This document shows positions 8,806 through 17,116 of a DNA stretch of 64,000 bases, piece after piece. The DNA is from Alphaproteobacteria bacterium (lineage in GTDB: Bacteria > Pseudomonadota > Alphaproteobacteria > ATCC43930 > CGMCC-115725), in NCBI GenBank assembly GCA_028871055.1, contig JAGWON010000008.1, forward strand, positions 1 to 64,000, read 5' to 3'. A program made the position numbers and the translations under genes. Numbering within the stretch: the stretch's first letter is position 1; each line of letters begins with the position of its first letter. Below the pieces are notes generated by a model. It saw nothing but the letters and a program-made list of their open reading frames with translations. It was not told the origin of the DNA and searched no databases.

Positions 8806-11382
8806 CTAGTCGGGCTTGGCCGGCGCCGGGCCGAGCAACGCCGGCAGCACGGCGAACGTGCACAACAGCGTATAGCCGAGCGAAATCGTCAGCAGCGCTC
8901 CCATCGACGCCGTGCCGGGGTGGTTCGACAGCGCCAGGCTGCCGAACGCGGTCCCGGTGGTGAGCGCGCTGAACAGGATGGCGCGCGCGGTGCTCGATTG
9001 CAGCAGGTCGTGATTGCCGGCGCGCCAGCGCATCACGAAATAGATGTCGAACGAAACGCCGATGCCGAGCAGCAAGGGCAGGGCGATGATGTTCGCGTAA
9101 TTGAGCGGCAAGTCGAAGAGGACGGTGGTCGCCAGCGTCAGCAGGCCCGCCAGCAGCAGCGGCATGAGTACCAGGGCCACGTCGCGGATGCGGCGCAGTA
9201 CAACGAGGAGCAGCAGGGCAATCGCTACCAGCGCGATAATGCCCGCCGTGATGAAGGCGCTGGTCACCGTGCGCGCGGATTCCTGAATCGTCACGGGCGA
9301 ACCCGTCGCGTCCGGCGCCACGGCACGAACGGCGTCGACGAAGCGGCGCAGCACGTCGTTATCGTGCGTGTCGCCCTTGGGATAGACCTCGACGAGTGCC
9401 CGGCCATCCGCCGTCACCCAGTCGCGTTTCACCTCGGGCGGAATGTTGTCGAGCGTCACCTTTTGCGCGTCGAGGGCGAGCCGCACGTCCTGGAGACGGT
9501 TGGGGATTTCGTCTGCGAGGTTTGTTTTGAGTAGGGGCAGTGCGCGCGTTCCTTTTGCCAGTACCGCGTCGAGCGTATGAGCAAGGCGTTCGGCGGTGGC
9601 AAAGCGGTTGGTGATCTTCTTCAGCTCGGCGTCGGTTGCGCGAATGGCGTCGAGTATCTCTTGGTCGGTGGGCGGCGGCTTGATGGTGGCCGGCGACAGT
9701 GTCGGACCTAGCAGGGTCTTCGCGTCGGCGAGAATCGCCAGGTTGGCGTCCTGGTCGTCGGGCACGAAGCTCGAGATGGTGATGGTCTGGTCGACTTCGG
9801 GCAGTGCGTCGAGCCGCTTGGCAAGGGCCGCCGCGGCGCCGGGCGACGGCGTCAGGACGTCGATCGTGTACGGCGTATTTGTCGGGTCGGACATCAAGTC
9901 GTTGAGCGTCGCGACCGATTCGGATTTCTGATTCTGCAGATCAAGTGGGTTGAAATCGAAACGGATGCGGGGCAAGGCGAACAGGCAGGCTACGGCGATG
10001 ATCGCCGCTCCCGTCAGCACCGCGGCACGCCGCCGGATCAGCAGGCGATCCGCCGCGCCGGCCCAGGCGAAACCGACTGGTCGCGGCTCGCCGCGCGGCC
10101 GGAGCAACGCCACCAGTGCCGGCAACAGCGTCAAGTTGAGCACTAGCGCGATCATCATGCCGACGCCGGCAATCCAGCCGAGATCGGAGACGCCGCTGTA
10201 GTCCGTCGGAACGAAGGAAAAGAAGCCGACGCCGGCGGCGAGCGCGGCAACGGCCATCGGCCGGCCGATGCCGTATGCGGCGCGGGTCAGCGCGTCCGTC
10301 AGGTCGCCGACGCGATACCGCTCGTCGCGGTAGCGGACACTGAACTGGATACCGAGATCGACAGAGATGCCGACGAACAGCACCGCGAAGGCGACCGAAA
10401 TCGGATTGAAGGGACCGATTGCGAGCACGGCAAAAGCCGTTGTGGCGCAGAGTCCGACGGCGAGAGTCAGCACAATGGCGGCGAAGATGCGGAGCGAACG
10501 GAGGGCGAGCAACAACCACAGGCAGAGCAGGCCTAACGACAGCGCCGTCGAGAACCCCGCGCCCTTGGCGAGCGTGGCAAGCTGATCGTCGTTGAGCGCG
10601 ACGGAACCTGTGATCCGGACGCGCACGCCGCGATCGGGCGTCAGCCCGAGCTCGGCCGCCGCCTTGCGGACGGCGTCGATGGCCGTCTCGCCCGGTGTCA
10701 GTGCCTTGTAATCGAGCGTGGCCTGGGTCAGCACGATCCGGCGCAGGTCGTTCGGCGCCGGCGCGGTGCCGCTCAACAAGGTCTGCCACGACAAGGGCTC
10801 ATTTTCGCCGGCAAGGGCGCTCGCGGCGGCGCGCTGCACGGCATTGAGCGCGGTGGAGACGTCGCGTGGCGGCACGGCGCCCTGCTGGACGCCTTGGGCC
10901 ATCAGCCTGACCACGCCGAACACGGCACGCAGGCTGGGGTCAGCGGCAAGCGAACCGAGGAACGGCTGAGCCGCAATCATCTGGTTGGCGTAATCCTGCA
11001 CTTGCGCCTTCGGCAGGAATAGCATGCCGTTCCGGCGGAAGAAGCCGTTGAGGTCCGGTAGGCGCACGTCGTGGAAAATCGCCGGCTCGCTGCGCAGCTT
11101 GGCTACCAGCGCGATTGCGGCATCCTCCGCCTGGTCCGGCGTCTTGCCATCGATCACGATGACCAGCAGATCGATCTTCTGCGGGAACGCCTTGTCCATT
11201 TCCTGCACGCGTTGCCGCCACGGCAGGTTTGGCGCGATCAGCTTGTCGAGATCGGTGTCGACGGTGATGCGGCTCGCCGAGTAGAACCCGGCAACGATCG
11301 CCAACGCGAGCGTTGCCGCCACCACGACGATCGCGTTGGCGCGCGACCACTCGACGACGCGGGCGATAACGCGGCCCATCAT
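8806..11382 (-). CDS. hpnN: hopanoid transporter HpnN (RND/MMPL superfamily)
   Basis: An 858-residue RND-type membrane protein with one N-terminal helix (about residues 18-34), a large periplasmic loop, a block of five helices near residues 270-440, a second periplasmic loop, and a final five-helix block to residue 850. This duplicated layout and the segment ASRITVDTDLDKLIAP match HpnN, which moves hopanoids to the outer membrane in Rhodopseudomonas palustris. Two ATG codons in tandem (11382 and 11379) are both possible starts. The gene converges with hpnJ, and a truncated lipid A deacylase-like gene lies 88 bp upstream in the same orientation. Confidence 0.93.
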   Translation of the reverse strand: MMGRVIARVVEWSRANAIVVVAATLALAIVAGFYSASRITVDTDLDKLIAPNLPWRQRVQEMDKAFPQKIDLLVIVIDGKTPDQAEDAAIALVAKLRSEPAIFHDVRLPDLNGFFRRNGMLFLPKAQVQDYANQMIAAQPFLGSLAADPSLRAVFGVVRLMAQGVQQGAVPPRDVSTALNAVQRAAASALAGENEPLSWQTLLSGTAPAPNDLRRIVLTQATLDYKALTPGETAIDAVRKAAAELGLTPDRGVRVRITGSVALNDDQLATLAKGAGFSTALSLGLLCLWLLLALRSLRIFAAIVLTLAVGLCATTAFAVLAIGPFNPISVAFAVLFVGISVDLGIQFSVRYRDERYRVGDLTDALTRAAYGIGRPMAVAALAAGVGFFSFVPTDYSGVSDLGWIAGVGMMIALVLNLTLLPALVALLRPRGEPRPVGFAWAGAADRLLIRRRAAVLTGAAIIAVACLFALPRIRFDFNPLDLQNQKSESVATLNDLMSDPTNTPYTIDVLTPSPGAAAALAKRLDALPEVDQTITISSFVPDDQDANLAILADAKTLLGPTLSPATIKPPPTDQEILDAIRATDAELKKITNRFATAERLAHTLDAVLAKGTRALPLLKTNLADEIPNRLQDVRLALDAQKVTLDNIPPEVKRDWVTADGRALVEVYPKGDTHDNDVLRRFVDAVRAVAPDATGSPVTIQESARTVTSAFITAGIIALVAIALLLLVVLRRIRDVALVLMPLLLAGLLTLATTVLFDLPLNYANIIALPLLLGIGVSFDIYFVMRWRAGNHDLLQSSTARAILFSALTTGTAFGSLALSNHPGTASMGALLTISLGYTLLCTFAVLPALLGPAPAKPD

Positions 11383-11470
11383 CCAAGAGCACTCGATGAA
11401 GCGGCCGGCGACCGGCGCAGCGCGAGCGGCGACATCGGCGTCCTATGACGCGCAGGCGATGGCGGCGCGC

Positions 11471-11776
11471 CTAGAACTTGAAGCCGAAGCGCACGCCCAG
11501 GTTCGTGAGGCCCGGATTATGTTGGGTAATGTTGGCGTCGGAGATGTGATCGAGAAAGAGCGAAACGTTTGAACGCCACGTGAAACGGTAGCCGAGGTCG
11601 ATTTTCTCCTGGAAGAGCAGGCGCGAGCCGAGGCCCTTGTGGTCGCCGCCGATCGGAACGTCATGGTCCAGCACACCCAGCTTCATCCCGTCGATAATGC
11701 CGGTCCCAGCGTGACCCGTGGCCGGAAGGCGCGCAAACGCCGCGGCTGCGATTCGCGTGACGACGTTCCTCCTCAC
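11471..11776 (-). pseudogene. lipid A 3-O-deacylase (PagL)-like gene with an internal deletion
   Basis: The 101-residue frame begins at a GTG with a signal peptide (hydrophobic AAAAFARLPATGHAG) and continues into a PagL/acyloxyacyl-hydrolase-like start (KLGVLDHDVPIGGDHK), then jumps to what looks like the family's C-terminal third: GSRLLFQEKIDLGYRF, DHISDA with the catalytic-type His-x-Ser, NPGLTNLG and a terminal Phe. Full-length relatives are about 170-190 residues, so roughly 80 residues of central beta-barrel appear missing without loss of frame. A barrel is unlikely to form, so a decayed gene is the best reading; a shortened functional protein is possible. The GTG start is provisional. 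Confidence 0.6.
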
Positions 11777-11999
11777 GTCGACCTCACCGGTTGCAGCCCG
11801 CCTCGGTGCGATCGACGCGCTACTTTGGCCAAAAACCGTACACTTGCCAAGCGATTCCAGCGGTCGAGACCGGACCCCGGTGAGACTGCGCGGCCGCTAT
11901 TCACAGGGTTTATTCAAGAGCTTGATGCGCTGATTCAAGCCGCCGAGGCGCTATAGCTTGGGCGCGGCACCGTACGCGCGATGCGAATCATGGTGCCAT

Positions 12000-12368
12000 T
12001 CAACTCAGCGCCTGGACCACACTGGCGCCGGCCAAGCGGCCGCCACGCCGAATCTCGCGTTCGAGCCTCGTCAGCACATCCTGCAGCGTGCCGCCGTTGG
12101 CCAGCGGCACGCGGCGGTGGAGCAGGGCGTAGCTGTCGTGGCGCGACGCGTTCGGCGCAGTCTTGACGATGGTGAACAGCGGACTTTCGAGGCTATGCCG
12201 GAAGATCGAGAAGCTGGCGGTTCCATCGTGCTGGTCGATGGCATAATCGCGCCACGCGCCCCGCATCACCTGACGGCTGTAGAGCTGCAGCAACTGATCG
12301 AGTTCGGCGCGGCTGAAGAAGACGCGCCGCCGCTTGCGGTGATCGCTGAGGCGTGTGACGGTGGCCAT
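12000..12368 (-). CDS. DUF2794 family protein
   Basis: A 122-residue protein matching the alphaproteobacterial DUF2794 family: an Arg/Lys-rich start, then FFSRAELDQLL, LYS-x-x-V-x-x-GxWRDYAID, a SFSIFRHS stretch, and the segment YALLHRRVPLANG-x-L-x-DVL near the end. The role is unknown; the family is restricted largely to Alphaproteobacteria, which helps place the organism. The ATG at 12368 gives the family's usual length; longer upstream frames show no relation. It is divergent from the TPR-bamB-der operon. Confidence 0.88.
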   Translation of the reverse strand: MATVTRLSDHRKRRRVFFSRAELDQLLQLYSRQVMRGAWRDYAIDQHDGTASFSIFRHSLESPLFTIVKTAPNASRHDSYALLHRRVPLANGGTLQDVLTRLEREIRRGGRLAGASVVQALS

Positions 12369-12491
12369 CGGGATGAGCGGCCGGAGCTCGCCGAGACGGT
12401 GCATGCGTAGGGCATCAGTCTTTCCCATTTTGGCGATGAAATCCAGCGCGCTAACCCCGCTCAAATCCGCCGAAAAACACCGGGTCCGGGT

Positions 12492-12520
12492 TTGCAGGAA
12501 CGCCGCCAAGGCGTTATGGT
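12492..12520 (+). promoter_or_regulatory. probable sigma-70 promoter of the TPR-bamB-der operon
   Basis: TTGCAG (12492-12497) and TATGGT (12515-12520) are separated by 17 bp, a good match to the -35/-10 consensus. They lie 32 bp before the TTG start of the downstream gene and inside the divergent gap with the DUF2794 gene. Confidence 0.5.
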
Positions 12521-12551
12521 ACCGGGCGTTTTCGCGGGTCGGGGCGAGGTT

Positions 12552-13196
12552 TTGAGCGACATCTTCCGGGAAATCGACGAGGAACTCCGCAAGGAGAACT
12601 TCGCGAAGTTGTGGGCGCGTTACGGTCGATGGGTGATCGTCGCGGCCGTGCTCGTCGTTGTTGTCACCGCCATCGGCGTTGGCTGGCGCGAATACCGCCA
12701 GCAGCAAAGCGCCAGCGAAGGCACGCGCTTCGCCGCAGCACTCGATCTTGTCCGCGACGGCAAGGACAAGGACGCCGCCGACGCCTTCGCCGCGATCGCG
12801 CAACACGCTGGCGGCGGACACGCCATGCTGGCGCGGATGGAGGAAGCAGCGCTCAGGGCGCGCACCGGCGACGCCGATGGCGCCCTGGTGATCTATGACC
12901 GCCTCGCCGCCGATTCCTCGCTCGACCCGGTGTATCGCAATGCGGCGACGCTGCTCGCGGCGCGCACGGCGCTCGACAAGGGCGATGCGGCTGGCGCGAT
13001 GCATCGCCTCAAGCCGCTGACCGACGGCGCCAGCCCGTGGCATCCCTTCGCCATCGAGCTCATGGCCTTTGCCCAGCTCAAGTCGGGCGACAGCGCCGGG
13101 GCGCGCAAAAATTTCCAGCAGCTCGCGGATGACCCGAATGCGCCACCCGGTGCGCGGCAGCGGGCCGCACGGATGATCACGGCGCTTGCTCCATGA
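12552..13196 (+). CDS. YfgM-like membrane-anchored TPR protein
   Basis: A 214-residue protein with a short cytoplasmic start (SDIFREIDEELRKEN), one transmembrane helix (about residues 27-46), and a periplasmic TPR-like helical domain rich in Ala, matching the TPR_21/YfgM family. In E. coli YfgM works beside the SecYEG translocon and the periplasmic chaperone PpiD. The TTG at 12552 is chosen because the family begins exactly at this sequence and a GGGGCGAGG ribosome-binding site precedes it. It overlaps bamB by 4 bp, the conserved yfgM-bamB-der order, so it probably shares their role in envelope protein biogenesis. Confidence 0.85.
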   Translation: MSDIFREIDEELRKENFAKLWARYGRWVIVAAVLVVVVTAIGVGWREYRQQQSASEGTRFAAALDLVRDGKDKDAADAFAAIAQHAGGGHAMLARMEEAALRARTGDADGALVIYDRLAADSSLDPVYRNAATLLAARTALDKGDAAGAMHRLKPLTDGASPWHPFAIELMAFAQLKSGDSAGARKNFQQLADDPNAPPGARQRAARMITALAP

Positions 13197-14503
13197 GCGT
13201 TCGCATCGCGACTTGCGTCGCGCTCGCTTCGTGTCTGGCGCTCGCCGGCTGTGGCGGCAGCAAGAAGGTCCATATCGAGGGCACGCGCATCTCGGTCCTC
13301 GAGCTGGAAAAGACCCTGACGCCCGATCCCAAGCTCGAGAGCACGCCGATCGACCTGCCGGCGCCTTTTGCCAATCCGGCCTGGCCCGATTCCGGCGGCT
13401 ATCCCAATCACGCGATGTACCACCTCGCGCTCGGCCCCGAAATCCACCGGGCATGGAAGGCCGATGTCGGCGAAGGCGCCTGGCGTTATGGACGGGTGAC
13501 GGCGGAGCCTGTCGCCACTGGCGGCCGGGTCTATGCGATGGACGCCAACGACGTGGTCTCGGCCTATGACGCCAGGAACGGCGATCGCCTCTGGCACTTC
13601 GATCCGCAGCCCAAAAACGACGACGACCAGATGTTCGGCGGCGGCATCGCTTATTCCGATGGACGCATCTTCGTGGCGACGGGCTATGCGCAGGTCATCG
13701 CCATCGATGCTGCCACCGGCAAGGAAATCTGGCGTCAAGGTCTGGCAAGCCCGGCGCACGGTCCGCCCACCGTGGCCGACGGCCGCGTCTTCGCCATCAC
13801 CGTCGATAACGAGCTCGAAGTGCTTGCGGCATCGGACGGGCGCCGCCTGTGGACCCATAACGGCATCCCGGAGCCGGCCGGCCTCCTGATCGGTGCCAGC
13901 CCGGCAGTCGAGGGCGACACGGTGATCGTGCCGTACTCGTCGGGCGAAATCTATGCGCTCAGGGTGGAGAACGGCCGGGCGGTATGGTCGGACAATCTCG
14001 CGACGGCGCGGCCGCTTGGCGCGCTATCGTCGCTCGCCGACATCCGCGGCCAGCCAGTGATCGATCGCGATCGCGTGTTCGCGATCAGCCACGCGGGTAT
14101 CCTGGTATCGATCGATCTGCGCACCGGGAACCGCGTCTGGGAGCAGGATATCGGCGGAACCCATATGCCGTGGGTCGCCGGCGACTACATCTATGTGCTG
14201 GCGAATGACCGGGATCTGGTGTGCCTGTTGCGATCGGACGGCCACGTGCGCTGGGTGCGGCCGCTGCCCCGCTACGGCGACGAAAAGGACAAGACGGATC
14301 CGCTGCGGTGGTCGGGGCCGGTTCTCGCCGGCGATCGTCTGGTGGTAATCTCGTCGAACGGCGAGGCGTTGTCGGTCTCGCCCTACACCGGCAAGCTGCT
14401 GGGCCAGGTCAAATTTTCCGACGGCGTCTATCTCGATCCGGTGGTGGCCGGTCGCACGCTCTACGTCATCACCGACGAGGCCGATCTGGTCGCGCTGCGG
14501 TGA
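13193..14503 (+). CDS. bamB: outer membrane assembly lipoprotein BamB
   Basis: A 436-residue lipoprotein (lipobox LAGC, Cys20) whose mature part is a PQQ-like beta-propeller with repeated AxDAxxGxxxW blades, for example AYDARNGDRLW, AIDAATGKEIW and SIDLRTGNRVW. BamB is a periplasmic scaffold of the BAM complex that folds beta-barrel proteins such as LptD into the outer membrane. It overlaps the upstream TPR gene by 4 bp and is followed 13 bp later by der. Length is somewhat above the E. coli protein (392), mainly through an N-terminal segment between the lipobox and the first blade. Confidence 0.92.
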   Translation: MSVRIATCVALASCLALAGCGGSKKVHIEGTRISVLELEKTLTPDPKLESTPIDLPAPFANPAWPDSGGYPNHAMYHLALGPEIHRAWKADVGEGAWRYGRVTAEPVATGGRVYAMDANDVVSAYDARNGDRLWHFDPQPKNDDDQMFGGGIAYSDGRIFVATGYAQVIAIDAATGKEIWRQGLASPAHGPPTVADGRVFAITVDNELEVLAASDGRRLWTHNGIPEPAGLLIGASPAVEGDTVIVPYSSGEIYALRVENGRAVWSDNLATARPLGALSSLADIRGQPVIDRDRVFAISHAGILVSIDLRTGNRVWEQDIGGTHMPWVAGDYIYVLANDRDLVCLLRSDGHVRWVRPLPRYGDEKDKTDPLRWSGPVLAGDRLVVISSNGEALSVSPYTGKLLGQVKFSDGVYLDPVVAGRTLYVITDEADLVALR

Positions 14504-14516
14504 CGGGCAGGCCGCA

Positions 14517-15860
14517 ATGCCGCTTTCCGTCGCCATCGTCGGCCGGCCCAATGTCGGCAAATCGACCCTTTTCAACCGGCTCGCCGGCCGGAAGACCGCG
14601 CTGGTCGCTGGCGAAGCGGGGCTGACGCGTGACCGCCGCGAGGCCGTCGCCAATCTCGGTGGGCTCGATCTCAAGCTGACCGACACCGCGGGGCTCGAGA
14701 CCGGCGGCAAGGGCGATTTTGCCGTCCGGCTGCGGGCGCAAACCGAAAAGGCACTGGCGGCGGCCGACGTCGCGCTGTTCGTGATCGACGCGCGCGAGGG
14801 CGTAACCGCCCTCGACCGCGACGTCGCGCGTTGGCTCCGCCGCCAAGACAAGCCGGTCATCCTCGTCGCCAACAAGACCGAAGGGCGCGCGCCAGCGGGC
14901 TTGGCGGAAGCCTTCGAGCTCGGCCTCGGCGACCCCGTGCCGGTCTCGGCCGAGCATGGCGAAGGAATGTCCGCACTCTACGACGCGTTGCTGCCATTCA
15001 CGCCGGCCCATGCCGCCGGGTCATCGCCGGCCGAAGCACCGAAGGCTGCGCGTACACTCCAGCTGGCGGTGGTTGGCCGTCCCAATGTCGGCAAGTCGAC
15101 CCTGGTCAATCGTTTGCTGGGGGAGGAGCGGCTGCTGACCGGGCCGGAACCCGGAGTCACGCGCGATGCGATTACGATCGAATGGCAGTGGCGCGGCCAG
15201 CCGATTAGGCTGATCGACACCGCGGGATTGCGGCGCAAGGCCAAGGTCGCCAAGGGTGCCGAGTCCCTCGCTGTCGGCGACACGTTCAAGACGATCCGCT
15301 TCGCCGAAGTGGTGGTGCTGGTCATCGACGCGACCCAGGGATTGGAGCGCCAGGACCTGGCGATCGCCCGCATGATCGCGGATGAAGGACGCGCGATCGT
15401 GCTCGCCGCCAACAAGTGGGATGTGGTCGCCAACTCGAAGCAGACGCTCGACGATATCGTCGAGCGCGTCTCCGAATCGCTGCCGCAGCTCGCCGGCCTG
15501 AAGCCGCTGACCCTGTCGGCGGCGACCGGCACTGGCGTCGCCCGGCTGCTGCCGGCGGTGCTGAAAGCGCACGCGGCCTGGAATCATCGCGTGCCGACCG
15601 GTGCACTCAACCGTGTTCTGGCACGGGCCCAGGAACGGCATCCGCTGCCGCTGGTCGGCGGCCGCCGGCTCAAGCTGCGCTACATGACCCAGGTCAACAC
15701 TCGGCCGCCCACCTTCGCCCTGTTCGCCTCCAAGCCCGGTGAACTGCCGGACAGCTGGCGCCGCTATTTGGCCAACCTGTTGCGCGACCAGTTCGATCTG
15801 CCCGGCGTGCCGCTGCGACTCATGCTGCGCAAGGGCCGGAACCCTTTCGCCGCGACATGA
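14517..15860 (+). CDS. der: ribosome-associated GTPase Der (EngA)
   Basis: A 447-residue double-GTPase. Two G domains are visible: the first with GRPNVGKST (residues 9-17), DTAG and NKTE, the second with a second GRPNVGKST near residue 184, DTAGLRRKAKV and NKWD, followed by the C-terminal KH-like domain. The second-domain switch segment RRKAKV is diagnostic for Der. It acts in 50S ribosomal subunit maturation. It closes the TPR-bamB-der operon and is followed by a possible terminator. Confidence 0.97.
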   Translation: MPLSVAIVGRPNVGKSTLFNRLAGRKTALVAGEAGLTRDRREAVANLGGLDLKLTDTAGLETGGKGDFAVRLRAQTEKALAAADVALFVIDAREGVTALDRDVARWLRRQDKPVILVANKTEGRAPAGLAEAFELGLGDPVPVSAEHGEGMSALYDALLPFTPAHAAGSSPAEAPKAARTLQLAVVGRPNVGKSTLVNRLLGEERLLTGPEPGVTRDAITIEWQWRGQPIRLIDTAGLRRKAKVAKGAESLAVGDTFKTIRFAEVVVLVIDATQGLERQDLAIARMIADEGRAIVLAANKWDVVANSKQTLDDIVERVSESLPQLAGLKPLTLSAATGTGVARLLPAVLKAHAAWNHRVPTGALNRVLARAQERHPLPLVGGRRLKLRYMTQVNTRPPTFALFASKPGELPDSWRRYLANLLRDQFDLPGVPLRLMLRKGRNPFAAT

Positions 15861-15877
15861 GCTTTTGTTGGCACATA

Positions 15878-15898
15878 AAGGCGCTCAATTAACGCCTT
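15878..15898 (+). terminator. possible terminator after der
   Basis: A small hairpin AAGGCG / CGCCTT with a 9-nt AT-rich loop starts 17 bp after the der stop and is followed by GTTATTA. The region is unusually AT-rich for the window. The stem is short and the T run poor, so termination strength is doubtful. Confidence 0.35.
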
Positions 15899-16012
15899 GT
15901 TATTAAAAGACTAAAGATCGATTCCAAACGCCAAGCCTCGACACGCCAGCGCCTCTGTGCGATTTTGTCGCGCGCCGATCAGGGGGGCTTTTGACAGGCG
16001 CAGTGGAGGGTC

Positions 16013-16981
16013 ATGGCCAAGTCGCTGAAATCGCCTAACAAAGGCGGGACGGCGGGGCGCGGAAGCGGCAAGAGCACCCGGGTCTATGGGCTGCGAGGCG
16101 TCGATCTCGGGGTGACCGACCTCAAATCGCGGGTACGCTTCTACACCGACATCTGGCGGCTGGCGCCGGTGGTCGAGCATCCCGGTTCCGTCTATCTGCG
16201 CGGCACCGGTCCCTATCACCACGTCCTCGGCCTTCATGCGCGGCCGCGGGCCGACCTGCTGCGGATCGACCTGACGGCGCCGGGCAAGGCCGAAATCAAT
16301 GCCATCCATGCCAGCTTGAAGAAGGCCAGCCTCGCCGAACTCGAGAAGCCTGCTTCGATCAACGAGCCCGGCGGCGGTTACGGCTTCGGTTTCAAGGATC
16401 CCGAGGGCCGCACGATACGCATCCTCGCCGGCGACAAGCGGCACGCCGATGCCGGAACGCGCGCCGACCGGCCGATCGGCCTTGCGCACGTCGTGCTGAA
16501 TTCGGCCGATGTCGACGCGATCAGCGGATTCTACGTCGAACATCTCGGCTTCCGCGTCATCGACCAGACCCGGATGATGACGTTCCTGTGCTGCAACGAG
16601 CAGCATCACGTACTGGCCTTCGCACGCGGCACGGCGCCGACCCTCAACCACCTCGCCTTTGAAATGCCCGACATCGACAGCGTGATGCGCGGCGCGGGAC
16701 GGCTGCGCGACGGCGGCTTCGCGATCGAGTGGGGCGTTGGCCGGCACGGTCCGGGCAACAACGTCTTCGCCTATTTCGTCGGGCCGGACGATGCGGTCAT
16801 CGAATACACCGCCGAGATCGAACGCGTCGGCAAGAGCTACAAATCCCGTGGTCCCGAGCACTGGACCTGGCCGCCCGGCCGGATGGACCAATGGGGCATC
16901 GCGATCGGCCCGACCGACCGCATGAAGCAGGCCCAACAGCGTATCGCCTTCGCGCCGGGAATCTTCCATCCGGCGGGCTGA
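16013..16981 (+). CDS. two-domain VOC family protein, extradiol dioxygenase-like
   Basis: A 322-residue protein with two vicinal-oxygen-chelate domains (about residues 27-140 and 155-280), the layout of type I extradiol ring-cleavage dioxygenases. The C-terminal domain keeps the likely Fe(II) ligands His159 (LAHVVL), His213 (LNHLAFE) and Glu264 (IEYTAE), so it should be catalytic; the N-terminal domain lacks them, as in the family. The substrate is probably a catechol-like ring but is not fixed by sequence. GGAGGG precedes the ATG. An N-terminal Lys/Ser/Gly tail of about 25 residues is extra. No ring-hydroxylating or lower-pathway gene is adjacent. Confidence 0.8.
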   Translation: MAKSLKSPNKGGTAGRGSGKSTRVYGLRGVDLGVTDLKSRVRFYTDIWRLAPVVEHPGSVYLRGTGPYHHVLGLHARPRADLLRIDLTAPGKAEINAIHASLKKASLAELEKPASINEPGGGYGFGFKDPEGRTIRILAGDKRHADAGTRADRPIGLAHVVLNSADVDAISGFYVEHLGFRVIDQTRMMTFLCCNEQHHVLAFARGTAPTLNHLAFEMPDIDSVMRGAGRLRDGGFAIEWGVGRHGPGNNVFAYFVGPDDAVIEYTAEIERVGKSYKSRGPEHWTWPPGRMDQWGIAIGPTDRMKQAQQRIAFAPGIFHPAG

Positions 16982-17116
16982 CGCCTCGCGACCGTCCGTC
17001 CGCTGCGGGACCGGAATTGCTCAACATTTGAGGCGATTTGCGGCCGCTCGCATTTGAGGTGGTTACCGGCAAAGCCTAGGAAAGTCTTAGGACATTGATC
17101 GGTAGATTCTCGGACG

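Noticed and set aside
14517-15860. Duplicated GTPase domains as a tandem gene duplication
   Set aside because: Two G domains are the normal structure of Der.
15991-15996. TTGACA hexamer as a promoter for the VOC gene
   Set aside because: It lies only 16 bp before the ATG, leaving no room for a -10 box and leader.
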